Part shown: piece after piece, positions 1-8,188 of the stretch
Layout: each line of letters begins with the position of its first letter
How positions within the stretch are numbered: position 1 is the stretch's first letter
Source: SYOC01 sp964441775
Lineage (GTDB): Bacteria; Desulfobacterota; Binatia; Bin18
Assembly: GCA_964441775.1 (NCBI GenBank)
Contig: CAYTVL010000027.1
Span: 16,251-80,250 of the forward strand
DNA: 64,000 bases
Direction: 5' to 3'
Translations under genes and position numbers: made by a program
Notes under the pieces: generated by a model
Seen by the model: only the letters and a program-made list of their open reading frames with translations
What the model was told of the DNA's origin: nothing
The model's database searches: none

Positions 1-338
1 TTCAAGAATTGGCGACCGCCGTGCAATATAAAGTTCCCGTCAAAGTGGTCATCATGAATAACTACTACCTTGGCATGGTGCGCCAGTGGCAAGAAAAATT
101 TTACGAAGGGCGTTATTCGCATTCGTATATGGATGCGATGCCCAACTTCGTGAAACTCGCCGAGGCGTATGGCGCCGCTGGGTTCCGTGTCGAGAAAGGG
201 AAGGACTTAGCGCCAACCCTTAAAGCTGCATTTGCTACTCCAGGACCCGTCGTGGTTGATGTCGTGATCCCCCAAAGCGAAGGCGTCTTCCCCATGGTGC
301 CTGCCGGGAGTGCAATGCACGAGATGTTGTTTGCCTAG
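1..338 (+). CDS. ilvB: Acetolactate synthase large subunit, C-terminal fragment (cut by window edge)
   Basis: This is the last ~110 residues of a thiamine-diphosphate enzyme. Acetolactate synthase condenses two pyruvates (or pyruvate with 2-oxobutyrate) at the first common step of branched-chain amino acid synthesis. The visible part starts QELATAVQY and holds NNYYLGMVRQWQ and a VVDVVIPQSEGVFPMVPAG tail, both typical of the C-terminal ThDP-binding domain and end of IlvB/IlvI. The frame is open to the left edge, so the true start lies outside; the TTG at position 9 is internal. The regulatory subunit gene ilvN is not directly downstream; a small unrelated gene follows after two bases. Family confidence is high. 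Confidence 0.9.
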   Translation, partial: QELATAVQYKVPVKVVIMNNYYLGMVRQWQEKFYEGRYSHSYMDAMPNFVKLAEAYGAAGFRVEKGKDLAPTLKAAFATPGPVVVDVVIPQSEGVFPMVPAGSAMHEMLFA

Positions 339-340
339 GC

Positions 341-619
341 GTGGAAAAAGACAAGGAGTTGACTAACGACGGTGAGCGACAAGGGGATCTGTTCTACCAC
401 GGAGTCGTTAGCAAGATATTTTGGAGTAGCGAGAGCGGTGTCATTCGCAGTGAATCAGGTAAGGAGTTTCCCTTCGCGTTTCCTTTTGTGAAGCTGCTTG
501 GAGTGCCGCGCCCGGATATTCGTTTCCTGCGCGAAGGCATGCGCGTCGGTTTCGATGTGGGCAGGACACCAAAAGGTCTGTGCGCCACGTTGATCAAAGT
601 GTACGATCTCTATTCCTAA
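341..619 (+). CDS. Small cold-shock-domain-like protein
   Basis: This encodes 92 residues with a GTG start two bases after the ilvB stop, so the two are probably co-transcribed. Residues ~20-90 have the spacing of a cold-shock/OB-fold barrel: GVVSKIFW, then SGVIRSESGKEFPF, then a loop rich in Phe and Leu, then LREGMRVGFDVGRTPKGLCA. The last stretch matches the G-x-V-x-F...P-x-G-x-x-A ending of CspA-like proteins. The aromatic RNA-binding motifs of classical Csp (KGFGFI, VFVH) are not conserved, so nucleic-acid binding is only inferred. A strong terminator follows. Confidence 0.6.
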   Translation: MEKDKELTNDGERQGDLFYHGVVSKIFWSSESGVIRSESGKEFPFAFPFVKLLGVPRPDIRFLREGMRVGFDVGRTPKGLCATLIKVYDLYS

Positions 620-628
620 GCGAGCTGG

Positions 629-660
629 AGAGGCGGGTTACAAACCCGCCTCTGCGTTTT
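629..660 (+). terminator. Rho-independent terminator after the ilvB operon
   Basis: An 11-bp perfect stem (AGAGGCGGGTT at 629-639 and its complement at 643-653) has a 3-base loop and is followed by GCGTTTT. It lies just after the stop of the small cold-shock-like gene. Confidence 0.8.
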
Positions 661-735
661 GTCTTGCCGCACCCGCACCAACCTGCTATGGATCGTTGAC
701 TTACAGAGTCCATCTTTTCTCAAGGAAGCTGACCC

Positions 736-1233
736 GTGGCCCAAGAATCGCTCATTACTGATGAAATTCGCGCATGGATCGGTCACGAGTCGCCGCCGTG
801 GACGATTGAAGCGAGTAAACTCGACCTCAAACGATTCGCAGTGGCGACGGACGATCTCAATCCGTTATACTTCGATGAAGAGTATGCGCAAAAAAGTCGT
901 CATGGCGGAGTTATTGCACCGCCATTGTTCTACATGGCTCCTTTGACCAATCCAGCACCGGAAAGTGAATTGCGCCCCGATGGCTTGCCGTATGAAGGAA
1001 AATTCCCGATCCCGCCTACGCCGCTGCCGCGTTTGATGGATGGCGGAACCGAGATCGAGTTTTTCCGTCCCATCCGCGCCGGCGATACGCTCACTGGGCG
1101 GAGCAAGATTGTCGATATTTACCAGAAAGAAGGACGCACCGGACCACTGATCTTCGTGGTGTGCGAGTCCCGCTTCACGAACCAAAACGGAGAACTCGTG
1201 CTCATCGAAAAAGGGGCGTCGATTCTCCGGTAG
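736..1233 (+). CDS. MaoC-type hydratase, N-terminal (FAS1-like dehydratase) domain protein
   Basis: This is a 165-residue hot-dog-fold protein of the MaoC dehydratase N-terminal family. Such proteins pair with a second MaoC protein to hydrate 2-enoyl-CoA thioesters or related substrates. The segment FAVATDDLNPLYFDEEYAQ (residues ~35-53) is the standard substrate-tunnel motif, followed by HGGVIAPPLF and a late GDTLTGRSKIVDIY strand. The GTG start at 736 follows AAGGA; an earlier overlapping frame has no family match. The next MaoC gene begins nine bases after the stop, so the two probably form a heterodimer like other two-gene hydratases. The exact substrate cannot be read. Confidence 0.85.
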   Translation: MAQESLITDEIRAWIGHESPPWTIEASKLDLKRFAVATDDLNPLYFDEEYAQKSRHGGVIAPPLFYMAPLTNPAPESELRPDGLPYEGKFPIPPTPLPRLMDGGTEIEFFRPIRAGDTLTGRSKIVDIYQKEGRTGPLIFVVCESRFTNQNGELVLIEKGASILR

Positions 1234-1242
1234 GAACTTCCT

Positions 1243-1710
1243 ATGGCGGATAGGCAAATTTATTTTGAGGATGTTGAAGTCGGCTTGGCGCTGCCGCCGC
1301 TGCGCAAGACGCCCTCGAACACATTGTTGTTTTTGTATAGCGCCATCACCTGGAACCCTCAGCGCATTCATTTTGACAAAGACTTCACCGTCAGCGAAGG
1401 TTACAAAGATATTGTCGTACACGGCCCCTTGCGCGGTGCGTTTTTGTCGCAATTGCTCACGCGCTGGATCGGCGATGAAGGGGTCTTAAAAAAAATGTCT
1501 TACGCCAATCGTGACATTGCGTATGTCAACGAGCCGCTCGTGTGCAAAGGGACAGTGACGCGCAAAGTCATTGCCGCTGGGCAAGGCGCCGTAGACTGTG
1601 AGATTTGGGTAGAAAACGAGCAGGGAGCGAAACTCACGCTGGGGAACGCTACCGTGTTGCTGCCGCGAAAAAATTCCGAGACTGCTAATCAGAGTTCACC
1701 ATCTGCATAA
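1243..1710 (+). CDS. MaoC-type hydratase, catalytic partner
   Basis: This is a 155-residue hot-dog-fold protein. Residues ~36-64 read WNPQRIHFDKDF...VVHGPLRGAFL. The usual MaoC active-site signature has Asp/Asn and His in the turn before HFD, and a later HGxL motif, which is present as HGPL. This arrangement marks the catalytic subunit of (R)-specific enoyl-CoA hydratases. It sits between its partner (9-base gap) and a metallophosphoesterase gene (9-base gap). The last ~15 residues are polar and probably disordered. The neighbouring CoA-metabolism genes further along support acyl-CoA hydration, but the substrate is unknown. Confidence 0.85.
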   Translation: MADRQIYFEDVEVGLALPPLRKTPSNTLLFLYSAITWNPQRIHFDKDFTVSEGYKDIVVHGPLRGAFLSQLLTRWIGDEGVLKKMSYANRDIAYVNEPLVCKGTVTRKVIAAGQGAVDCEIWVENEQGAKLTLGNATVLLPRKNSETANQSSPSA

Positions 1711-1719
1711 GGAACTACT

Positions 1720-2472
1720 ATGGCTCGCCGACGCATCAAAGTGATTCACACCTCCGATGTTCATCTCGAAAGCGACACTTTTGGTCGCAGCGAAGAAGGA
1801 CAAAAATATCGCCGCCGCATTCAAGGCTCTTTTCAAAAAGTGGTCGAGCAAGTGATTACCGAGGATGCGGATTTGTTTCTGATCGCCGGCGACCTGTTCG
1901 ACTCCAATCGTGTGCATGAATCGGGCATCGAATTTGTCCATAAAGAGCTGGCCCGTGTGCCCTGTCCGGTGGTGTTGATTCCCGGCAATCACGATTGTTA
2001 CGATGCGCGCTCGATTTATAAAAAGTTCGATTTCTCTGTAGCTGGTCCGCACGTCTTTACGGTGACGGCAGAGGAAGGAGAAGTAGTCGAGTTGCCTCAT
2101 ATCGATGCAACTGTATGGGGCAAAGGGATGGTGGAGCACGATCATAAGTATCGTCCAATTGCCGGGGTGGCGCCTCGCCATCGGGATGATTGGCATATCG
2201 GCATCGCGCACGGGTACTGCGTGGATGAAGAAGAGATGCAACGCTCGTCGTTGATTTTTCCGCGCGAGATTGAGCAATCGGGGCTCGATTATCTCGCGTT
2301 GGGGCACGTCCACGTCTACACCGATTTGAGCCAGGGCGCGACCAAAGCGTGCTATCCCGGCACGCCCGCCCCGTTGCATTTTGGCGTGAACGAAGGCGGC
2401 AGCTATGTGCTCGCAGTCTTCGATCCTGACACCGGTGTGAGTTTTACGCAGCGGAAGATTACGTTGGATTGA
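1720..2472 (+). CDS. Calcineurin-like metallophosphoesterase (SbcD/YkuE-like)
   Basis: This is a 250-residue two-metal phosphoesterase. All the motifs are visible in order: SDVHLE near residue 12, GDLFD near 57, GNHDC near 89, AHG near 165 and GHVHV near 195. Together they bind the dinuclear metal centre. The closest shape is the nuclease domain of SbcD/Mre11, but no SbcC partner follows and the protein lacks a capping domain, so it may be a general phosphodiesterase. It is nine bases behind the MaoC gene and 31 bases before two TIR genes. A functional link to the TIR proteins is possible but unproven. Confidence 0.8.
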   Translation: MARRRIKVIHTSDVHLESDTFGRSEEGQKYRRRIQGSFQKVVEQVITEDADLFLIAGDLFDSNRVHESGIEFVHKELARVPCPVVLIPGNHDCYDARSIYKKFDFSVAGPHVFTVTAEEGEVVELPHIDATVWGKGMVEHDHKYRPIAGVAPRHRDDWHIGIAHGYCVDEEEMQRSSLIFPREIEQSGLDYLALGHVHVYTDLSQGATKACYPGTPAPLHFGVNEGGSYVLAVFDPDTGVSFTQRKITLD

Positions 2473-2503
2473 GGTGCTCTGAGGAATCGCCTACGATAAT
2501 AAT

Positions 2504-2905
2504 ATGCAAGTTTTTATTAGTCACTCAGGCAAAGATGCAATGATCGCCAAGCAGTTGGCGCACAGACTCTCGGAAGCTGGCCTGAAAGTGTGGATTCCGG
2601 AAGACGAGGTTCTTCCCGGAGATAACTGGGCCAAAAAAGTAGGGCAGGCCCTTGAAGAATCGGACCTCATGGTCGTCCTTGTTACACCTCAAGCATTCAA
2701 GTCAGAGTGGCTGAAAGAGGAAATCCAGTACGCTTTAACGGCGGGGCGCTACCAAGGCCGTCTTATTCCTGTGTTCTTCGGCTCGGACAGTGAAACTTCT
2801 TCTGACGTGCCTTGGATTCTCCGCAAGCTGAATGCAGTTCAACTCAAAGAAGGAAATGAAGACTGGCAGCCAGTGATCGATAAAGTGCGCGCTGTTGCCG
2901 CGTAG
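2504..2905 (+). CDS. Stand-alone TIR-domain protein (first of tandem pair)
   Basis: This is a 133-residue protein made up almost wholly of one TIR domain. It begins VFISHSGKD (box 1), has the BB-loop region PEDEVLPGD, and carries WLKEE, where Glu73 falls at the position of the catalytic glutamate of NAD-cleaving TIR domains. There is no signal peptide or second domain. Bacterial TIR proteins commonly hydrolyse or cyclise NAD in antiphage systems, so an enzymatic or signalling role is a family-based inference. Another TIR gene begins six bases after the stop, and a metallophosphoesterase precedes it. Confidence 0.85.
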   Translation: MQVFISHSGKDAMIAKQLAHRLSEAGLKVWIPEDEVLPGDNWAKKVGQALEESDLMVVLVTPQAFKSEWLKEEIQYALTAGRYQGRLIPVFFGSDSETSSDVPWILRKLNAVQLKEGNEDWQPVIDKVRAVAA

Positions 2906-2911
2906 ATAATA

Positions 2912-3322
2912 ATGCCTACCGAGGTGTTCCTTTCATATGCGCACCAAGATCGCGCGATAGCTCAACGCCTCGCTATAGTACTCTCACGACATGGGGTTCC
3001 TGTATTTTTCAGTCCTCAACACATCAGAGGGGCCCAGCAATGGCAGAATGAGGTCCTCAGTGCTCTGCAGCGTTGTGACTGGTTCATCGTGCTCCTTTCC
3101 CCGGATGCTATCAATTCGATGTGGGTCAAAAGAGAAGTTGCTTTTGCCTTGCAGGAACCGAGATATGAGGACCGGATCATCCCACTTCGATACCAGGACT
3201 GTGACCTCAAATCCTTACAGTGGCTTACCCTTTTCCAAATGGTAAACATCGAAGACTTTCTCGATGGATGTCGAAATTTACTGAGGATCTGGGGAATTGG
3301 CTTGAGGGAAGAGTATTTGTGA
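2912..3322 (+). CDS. Stand-alone TIR-domain protein (second of tandem pair)
   Basis: This encodes 136 residues, again a single TIR domain: EVFLSYAHQD at the N-terminus, a BB loop FFSPQHIRGAQQW, and WVKRE with Glu75 in the catalytic position. It is diverged from the preceding TIR protein, so the pair is not a fresh tandem duplication. The C-terminal ~20 residues (LLRIWGIGLREEYL) are an extra helix. It is the last gene of a plus-strand run and converges on the MFS gene with ~108 bases between them; I see nothing clear in that gap. Confidence 0.82.
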   Translation: MPTEVFLSYAHQDRAIAQRLAIVLSRHGVPVFFSPQHIRGAQQWQNEVLSALQRCDWFIVLLSPDAINSMWVKREVAFALQEPRYEDRIIPLRYQDCDLKSLQWLTLFQMVNIEDFLDGCRNLLRIWGIGLREEYL

Positions 3323-3430
3323 TAGTTTACTTAACAGTCTTCATTCTTACGCAGATTGCGTTGAGAAGTCTCTCAGTTTCAATTGAAGCCGAGCTGACAA
3401 GGCGACGAATGAACCAGTCGGGGATGAAGG

Positions 3431-4759
3431 TTAGAGCCGAAATTTTGCTTCGAGATCTCGCCCCAGGGTCTTTCCCGCACACCAGAAGCATGCGGCGGAG
3501 AGGAGGTTCATCGCTACGGCCGTGCCCAGCAACGAGTAACGGATGGCGTCCGGTGCGCCAATCCAATCGTTCAGAATGCCGATGGTCTGTGGACCGGCGC
3601 CCATGCCAATGATGGTGACGATGAAAAGAAACACCGCCGAGGCCATCGCCCGCATCGCTGGTGGTACGAGGTCCATGGCAATTGCGAACGATGGCCCGAT
3701 CCACAACGTGCTACAAATGCTTGCTGGCAAGTAAGCCAATAGAGCCCAATGAGTGTTCTGTAAAAGCAGTGAGGCGACGACCGTGGGAATGGCAAGCAAC
3801 ACGCCAATAATCGCGATATACAAACGTGTATGGGGTCGGCGCGGAGCCCAATGGTCGGCGATCCAACCGCCGAAGAACGTTCCTGCTCCCCCACCGAGCG
3901 CGGTAATCCAGGACAACCAATTGCCGAGTTCTCCCGTGCTCATGTGATGCACACGGATGAAGAACGCGGGAATCCAGGCTCCCAGCCCATAGCTGACAAA
4001 TGCATGGAGCCCTCCAGCCAGGGCAACGTAACGTCCCGTACGGAGAGAAATAAAGAACCGCCAGGTCTCCTTTAACGTGTACGGTTGGGGACGTTCTTGA
4101 AATTGCTCGCTCATGCCCCGCACTGGCTCACGGATAGTCAAGCGGACGAGTAGCGCCATGAGCAACCCCGGTGCGCCGACCACCATAAACGCCATGCGCC
4201 AACCGTACGCGTCGTTGATCCAACCGCCGATCCAATAGCCGAGCCCCACCCCGACATAAATGCCGCTCGCGTATATCGCCAGCACAGTGGCGCGCTGCCA
4301 CGGCGGAAAATAATCCGAGAGGATGGAGTGCGCGGGCGGCGAGGCGCCGGCTTCGCCGATGCCAACACCGATCCGCGCCAACGCCAAGGCCGGAAAACCG
4401 TAAGCGAAGCCCGACAACACAGTCATCACACTCCATGTGGCGAGACTCAACGCAATCAGGCTGCGCCGCACCCAGCGGTCCGCAAGTTGCGCGAGCGGGA
4501 GCCCAGCAAACGTATAAAAGACGGCGAATGCGAAGCCCGTGAGAAAGCCCAACGCGGTGTCGGAAATCTTGAGATCTTTTTTGATCGGTTCAAGAAGAAT
4601 TGCCAGAATCTGTCGGTCAATAAAATTAAAAATGTACACCACAAAAAGGACGGCCAGCACATAATAGGCGTACAGGCTGCCGACCGAAGGATTGGCTGTT
4701 GCAGGCGAGCGGGAGGACAACACTGACGCTTGTGCTCCCTGGATGTCCCGACTGGCCAT
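3431..4759 (-). CDS. MFS transporter, spinster-like
   Basis: This is a 442-residue major facilitator with about 12 hydrophobic helices. The first helix contains YIFNFIDRQILAIL, the hallmark of the spinster/Ath group (N-x-x-D-R near the N-terminus). A conserved loop after helix 2 reads LADRWVRRSLIA, the MFS motif A. A charged ~30-residue N-terminus precedes helix 1. The ATG at 4759 is preceded on its strand by GGAGGG. Spinster-type carriers move lipids, phthalate-like acids or hexuronates; the substrate here is unknown. It is divergent from the flavin enzyme gene, with ~175 bases between them. Confidence 0.85.
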   Translation of the reverse strand: MASRDIQGAQASVLSSRSPATANPSVGSLYAYYVLAVLFVVYIFNFIDRQILAILLEPIKKDLKISDTALGFLTGFAFAVFYTFAGLPLAQLADRWVRRSLIALSLATWSVMTVLSGFAYGFPALALARIGVGIGEAGASPPAHSILSDYFPPWQRATVLAIYASGIYVGVGLGYWIGGWINDAYGWRMAFMVVGAPGLLMALLVRLTIREPVRGMSEQFQERPQPYTLKETWRFFISLRTGRYVALAGGLHAFVSYGLGAWIPAFFIRVHHMSTGELGNWLSWITALGGGAGTFFGGWIADHWAPRRPHTRLYIAIIGVLLAIPTVVASLLLQNTHWALLAYLPASICSTLWIGPSFAIAMDLVPPAMRAMASAVFLFIVTIIGMGAGPQTIGILNDWIGAPDAIRYSLLGTAVAMNLLSAACFWCAGKTLGRDLEAKFRL

Positions 4760-4935
4760 GTTCCCTCCCTCTTGCTAAACGCCTCCCTTCTCTGGCTGAA
4801 TGCGGAAGATTTGTCAAGGAAGCTGCGGAAAGAACTGGGTCCCGCGAGCCGTGGGTGAGAGCGCGCGCCACTCACCGCTGACGATGGAAAGCCGCCGTGC
4901 TACAGTCGGACGACTCAGAGTATGGAGGGAGACGT

Positions 4936-5931
4936 ATGGCGCGAAAAATCTCGATCAGCATCAATTGGCAAGGAACGCTTGATTACAAAACTCTGCTCGA
5001 ACGCGTGCACATCGCGGACGCCGCAGGCGTTCATTCCGCTTGGGTGGCGGAAGCATGGGGACGTGACGCCTTCACTATTCTGACGCTGATGGCGGATCGG
5101 ACGAAGAACATTCAACTGGGTACGGCCATTGTGAACATCTATTCGCGGACCCCTGCAGCGCTGGCGCAACATTTTGCGACCTTAGACGAATTGTCCGGCG
5201 GGCGCATGATTATCGGCTTGGGCACGAGCGGACCACAAGTGATCGAGCATTTCCACGGCGTCAAGTTCAACCCGCCGCTCACGCGCATGAAAGAATATCT
5301 TGATATTATTAATACCCTTATGCGGAGCGAGCCGGTCAAATATGATGGAAAGCTGTTCAATTTGCAACGCGGCTTCACCTTGCGTTTCTCGCCGGTGCGG
5401 AATCATATTCCGATCTACCTGGCTACGCTCAACGCCAAGAGCGTGAAACTCACCGCCGAACTGGCGGACGGGTGGCTGCCCGTCATGATTCCACTAGCAA
5501 AGCTCAAGAGTGAGATTGCTACTCTTCGACAAGCCAGTGTGGCTGCTGGGCGTTCGACCAACGCTGTTGCTATTCGCTCTCCCGGTACAGTGACGGTGAC
5601 GAAAAATATCGACAAAGCACGCGCGGAGACCGCTGGGACGTTGGCTTTTTATATTGGCCGTATGGGCACGTTCTATGCGGCGCAGTTGACCAGACTCGGA
5701 CATAGCGACACAGTGGAAGCCGTGAAGAAAGGGTGGGATGTGGGGGCACGCGCCGCGACCGAAGCGGTCTCCGCCGATTTGCTTAACGCCGTGAGCTGCG
5801 CGGGGACGGTTGAGGAGGGCATCAAGCGTCTGCAAGCGCAAGAGGAGAATGGCGTGGACATCCACAGCGTGTCTGTGGACACCACCGACAACCGCGAATA
5901 CGAACAGACGTTGAAAAAGTTGGTGGGATAA
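4936..5931 (+). CDS. LLM-class flavin-dependent oxidoreductase (luciferase-like)
   Basis: This is a 331-residue TIM-barrel protein of the bacterial luciferase/F420-reductase superfamily. It starts ISISINWQG, has AWVAEAWGRDAFTILTLMA near residue 40, TAIVNIYSRTPAALAQ (the NADP/F420-type phosphate loop region) and RMIIGLGTSGPQVIEHFHG near residue 93. The ATG at 4936 lies six bases after GGAGGG; a longer version from 4897 has no ribosome-binding site. Such enzymes use FMN or F420 in monooxygenation or hydride transfer, and the substrate is not evident. An amidase gene follows after 74 bases. Confidence 0.85.
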   Translation: MARKISISINWQGTLDYKTLLERVHIADAAGVHSAWVAEAWGRDAFTILTLMADRTKNIQLGTAIVNIYSRTPAALAQHFATLDELSGGRMIIGLGTSGPQVIEHFHGVKFNPPLTRMKEYLDIINTLMRSEPVKYDGKLFNLQRGFTLRFSPVRNHIPIYLATLNAKSVKLTAELADGWLPVMIPLAKLKSEIATLRQASVAAGRSTNAVAIRSPGTVTVTKNIDKARAETAGTLAFYIGRMGTFYAAQLTRLGHSDTVEAVKKGWDVGARAATEAVSADLLNAVSCAGTVEEGIKRLQAQEENGVDIHSVSVDTTDNREYEQTLKKLVG

Positions 5932-6005
5932 GGCGAACGGGAAAGAAGGCTATGTCCTTTGCTCAACGCACGCCACACTGAGCGGCAGACAAAAAGGAGA
6001 ACAAG

Positions 6006-7418
6006 ATGAGCAACGACACACTATGTTTTTTGTCCATTGCGCAACTTGCCGAACAACTGCGACAACGCGCGGTTTCTCCGGTTGAGATTACGCAGGCGTA
6101 TCTGGACCGCATTCGTGCGCTCGACCCCAAACTGAACAGCTATCTCACGGTGACGGCGGAGCGCGCTTTGCAAGAAGCAAAAACGGCGGAAGCGCAGATT
6201 CAGCGGGGCGACTATGCGGGGCCGCTTCACGGCGTGCCGCTCGCGCATAAAGACATTATCGCCACCAATGGCATCAAGACGACGTGCGCGTCAAAAGTGC
6301 TCAAGGACGCCGTGCCAGACTATGACGCGACCGTCATCGAGCGTTTGCAGACAGCGGGCTCCGTGCTGCTCGGCAAGCTGAATATGAATGAGTTCGCGAC
6401 CATTAGCCCTAGCGCCTATTTTGGGCGAGTGAACAATCCGTGGAATGTGGCGCATAATCCTGGAGGCTCCAGTAGCGGTTCCGGAGTCGCTGTTGCCGCC
6501 GGACTGTGCGGCGGCTCGCTCGGTACGGACACAGGTGGGTCAATTCGCATCCCTGCAGCGTTTTGCGGCGTTGTGGGTCTGAAAGCCACGCACGGTCGCG
6601 TCAGCCTCTTCGGCGTCACCCCGCTGGCCTGGTCGCTCGATCACGTTGGCCCAATGACGAGAACAGTGAAGGATGCCGCGCTGATGCTCCAAGCGCTGGC
6701 TGGCTACGACCCGCGCGATGTCGGCTCCAGCGAAGCCCCGGTCTCTGATTATACCGTAAAGCTAACCGGGGACATCAAAGGGCTCACCCTCGGCGTGCCG
6801 AACCGCTTCTTCCCGGACTACACTGATCCAGAGGTAAAGACTACTTTTGACGCTGCGGTCAAGGTGTTGGAGGGATTGGGCGCACGGATCGAGGAGGTAG
6901 CGCTTCCTCCTTTAGATGACGCCTGGGAGCGACTGGCGCTGCCCATCCTTAATGGTGAAGCCAATGCGTGGCACGAACCATATCTACAGAAGCAAGCGGA
7001 AGATTATGGTCCGACCGTGCGGAAGTTTTTAGAGCGCGGCAAAAACACCCTTGCCGTAGACTATGTCAGAGCCCAGCGCGCCAAGGCTCAGTTCCGTCGC
7101 GACATGCTCGACGCCTGCGCCCGCGTTGATGCTTTACTCACTCCTGGTGAGCTGATTCCACCGCCGCTGCATGAATCCCGTTCCGTCGCCATCAACGGCA
7201 AGGATGTGAGCCTCATGGCGGCGTTGATTTCCGCTACGTGTCCATTCAATCTCACTGGCCAGCCGGCGTTGACCGTTCCTTGCGGTTTTACGGCGGCGGG
7301 CTTGCCGCTAGCCTTGCAGATCGTGGGCAAGCCCTTTGACGAAGCCGCCGTGCTGCAAGTGGGCCATGCGTATGAAGTGCACACAACCTGGCATGAACGA
7401 CGACCGCCGGTGGGATGA
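6006..7418 (+). CDS. Amidase signature enzyme (GatA-like)
   Basis: This is a 470-residue amidase that cleaves a carboxamide via a Ser-cis-Ser-Lys triad. The Lys lies in GVPLAHKDII near residue 86. The glycine/serine-rich signature PGGSSSGSG and the later TDTGGSIRIPAAFCG supply the two serines. The length suits both GatA and stand-alone amidases. No gatB or gatC is adjacent, and the closest plus-strand neighbour is a flavin enzyme, so a catabolic amidase is more likely than the tRNA amidotransferase. AAAAAGGAGA precedes the ATG. Confidence 0.88.
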   Translation: MSNDTLCFLSIAQLAEQLRQRAVSPVEITQAYLDRIRALDPKLNSYLTVTAERALQEAKTAEAQIQRGDYAGPLHGVPLAHKDIIATNGIKTTCASKVLKDAVPDYDATVIERLQTAGSVLLGKLNMNEFATISPSAYFGRVNNPWNVAHNPGGSSSGSGVAVAAGLCGGSLGTDTGGSIRIPAAFCGVVGLKATHGRVSLFGVTPLAWSLDHVGPMTRTVKDAALMLQALAGYDPRDVGSSEAPVSDYTVKLTGDIKGLTLGVPNRFFPDYTDPEVKTTFDAAVKVLEGLGARIEEVALPPLDDAWERLALPILNGEANAWHEPYLQKQAEDYGPTVRKFLERGKNTLAVDYVRAQRAKAQFRRDMLDACARVDALLTPGELIPPPLHESRSVAINGKDVSLMAALISATCPFNLTGQPALTVPCGFTAAGLPLALQIVGKPFDEAAVLQVGHAYEVHTTWHERRPPVG

Positions 7419-7447
7419 GGTTATTACGAAAGATCGCGCTTAGCCCC

Positions 7448-7496
7448 GATCGTCACAATGAGTTACGCGAGGGCGATAATTGTGATGATCGTTTTT
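7448..7496 (+). terminator. Rho-independent terminator after the amidase gene
   Basis: A 12-bp stem (7448-7459 with 7479-7490, one G-T wobble) has a 19-base loop and is followed by GTTTTT. It lies in the gap between the amidase and the converging ygjP-like gene. Confidence 0.75.
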
Positions 7497-7512
7497 CCGG
7501 TTTTGCCTCTTG

Positions 7513-8187
7513 CTAAAAGTCAATCTCCAACAACTCACCATACTCGCGAAGCCACTGCTTTGCCCATGCGACCTGAGGAACTTGAACGGCGATAATGTTC
7601 CAAAAGCGCGGGGTATGATTCGGTTCGATTAAATGCGCCAACTCGTGAACGATGAGATAGTCGATGATGCCGGCGGGAGCTTTCATGATCCGCCAGTTGA
7701 AGTTGAGATTGCTTTTGGGCGTACAGGAACCCCAACGAACCTTGAGATCAGAGACTAGGACGCGGTTGAAATAGACGCCAAGGGCATCGGCAAAATCTTT
7801 TGCCCGACGTGATAGACGTTCGTGCGCCCGCTCGGTGTACCAGGAACGAAAAAGCCGGGCAGCCTGCGGTTGGTTCTTTCGCGAAATGACGAAACGAGAG
7901 CGAAACACTACTCCAGGGACATCTTCGTCTTTCACTTCCAGTCGATAATTGCGCCCCAGGTAGAGAATTGACTCGCCTGATACGAATTCCTTGCGTTGCT
8001 TGTGGTGTGGATATTTCTGCTCATGCTGGACTTTCTGATAGAGCCACAATTTTTTCGCTTCGACCGCACGGCGAATCGCCTCCTCCGGCATTCCTTCCGG
8101 GGCGCGGACTATGATGGAGGCGTCTCGCTCGACCGAGAGACTGACCGTCTTGCGTTGCGAATGGATAATCTGAAATCCTACGTTCAT
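7513..8187 (-). CDS. YgjP/DUF45-family metallopeptidase-like protein of the RM locus
   Basis: This is a 224-residue protein with the zincin motif HELAH followed by IEPNHTPRFW, the expected third histidine region of the YgjP (DUF45, SprT-related) family. A basic region before it (RWGSCTPKSNLNFNW) is the other family hallmark. The ATG at 8187 is one base after the hsdR stop codon, so it is the last gene of the restriction operon and co-expressed with hsdR. Family members often sit beside type I restriction genes. Their function is not established; regulated proteolysis of the restriction complex is a guess. Confidence 0.85.
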   Translation of the reverse strand: MNVGFQIIHSQRKTVSLSVERDASIIVRAPEGMPEEAIRRAVEAKKLWLYQKVQHEQKYPHHKQRKEFVSGESILYLGRNYRLEVKDEDVPGVVFRSRFVISRKNQPQAARLFRSWYTERAHERLSRRAKDFADALGVYFNRVLVSDLKVRWGSCTPKSNLNFNWRIMKAPAGIIDYLIVHELAHLIEPNHTPRFWNIIAVQVPQVAWAKQWLREYGELLEIDF

Positions 8188-8188
8188 A

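Noticed and set aside
696..724. TTGACT as a -35 box for the MaoC pair
   Set aside because: No acceptable -10 box at 16-19 bases; not enough to call a promoter.
865..1452. A 195-codon minus-strand frame across the two MaoC genes
   Set aside because: It is antisense to two well-supported hydratases and shows no family pattern.
1696..2379. A 227-codon minus-strand open frame
   Set aside because: It lies wholly antisense to the metallophosphoesterase, whose motifs are complete; the frame has no recognisable features.
2504..3322. Tandem TIR genes as a complete Thoeris system
   Set aside because: No ThsA-type SLOG/sirtuin effector is present beside them, so the name is not justified.
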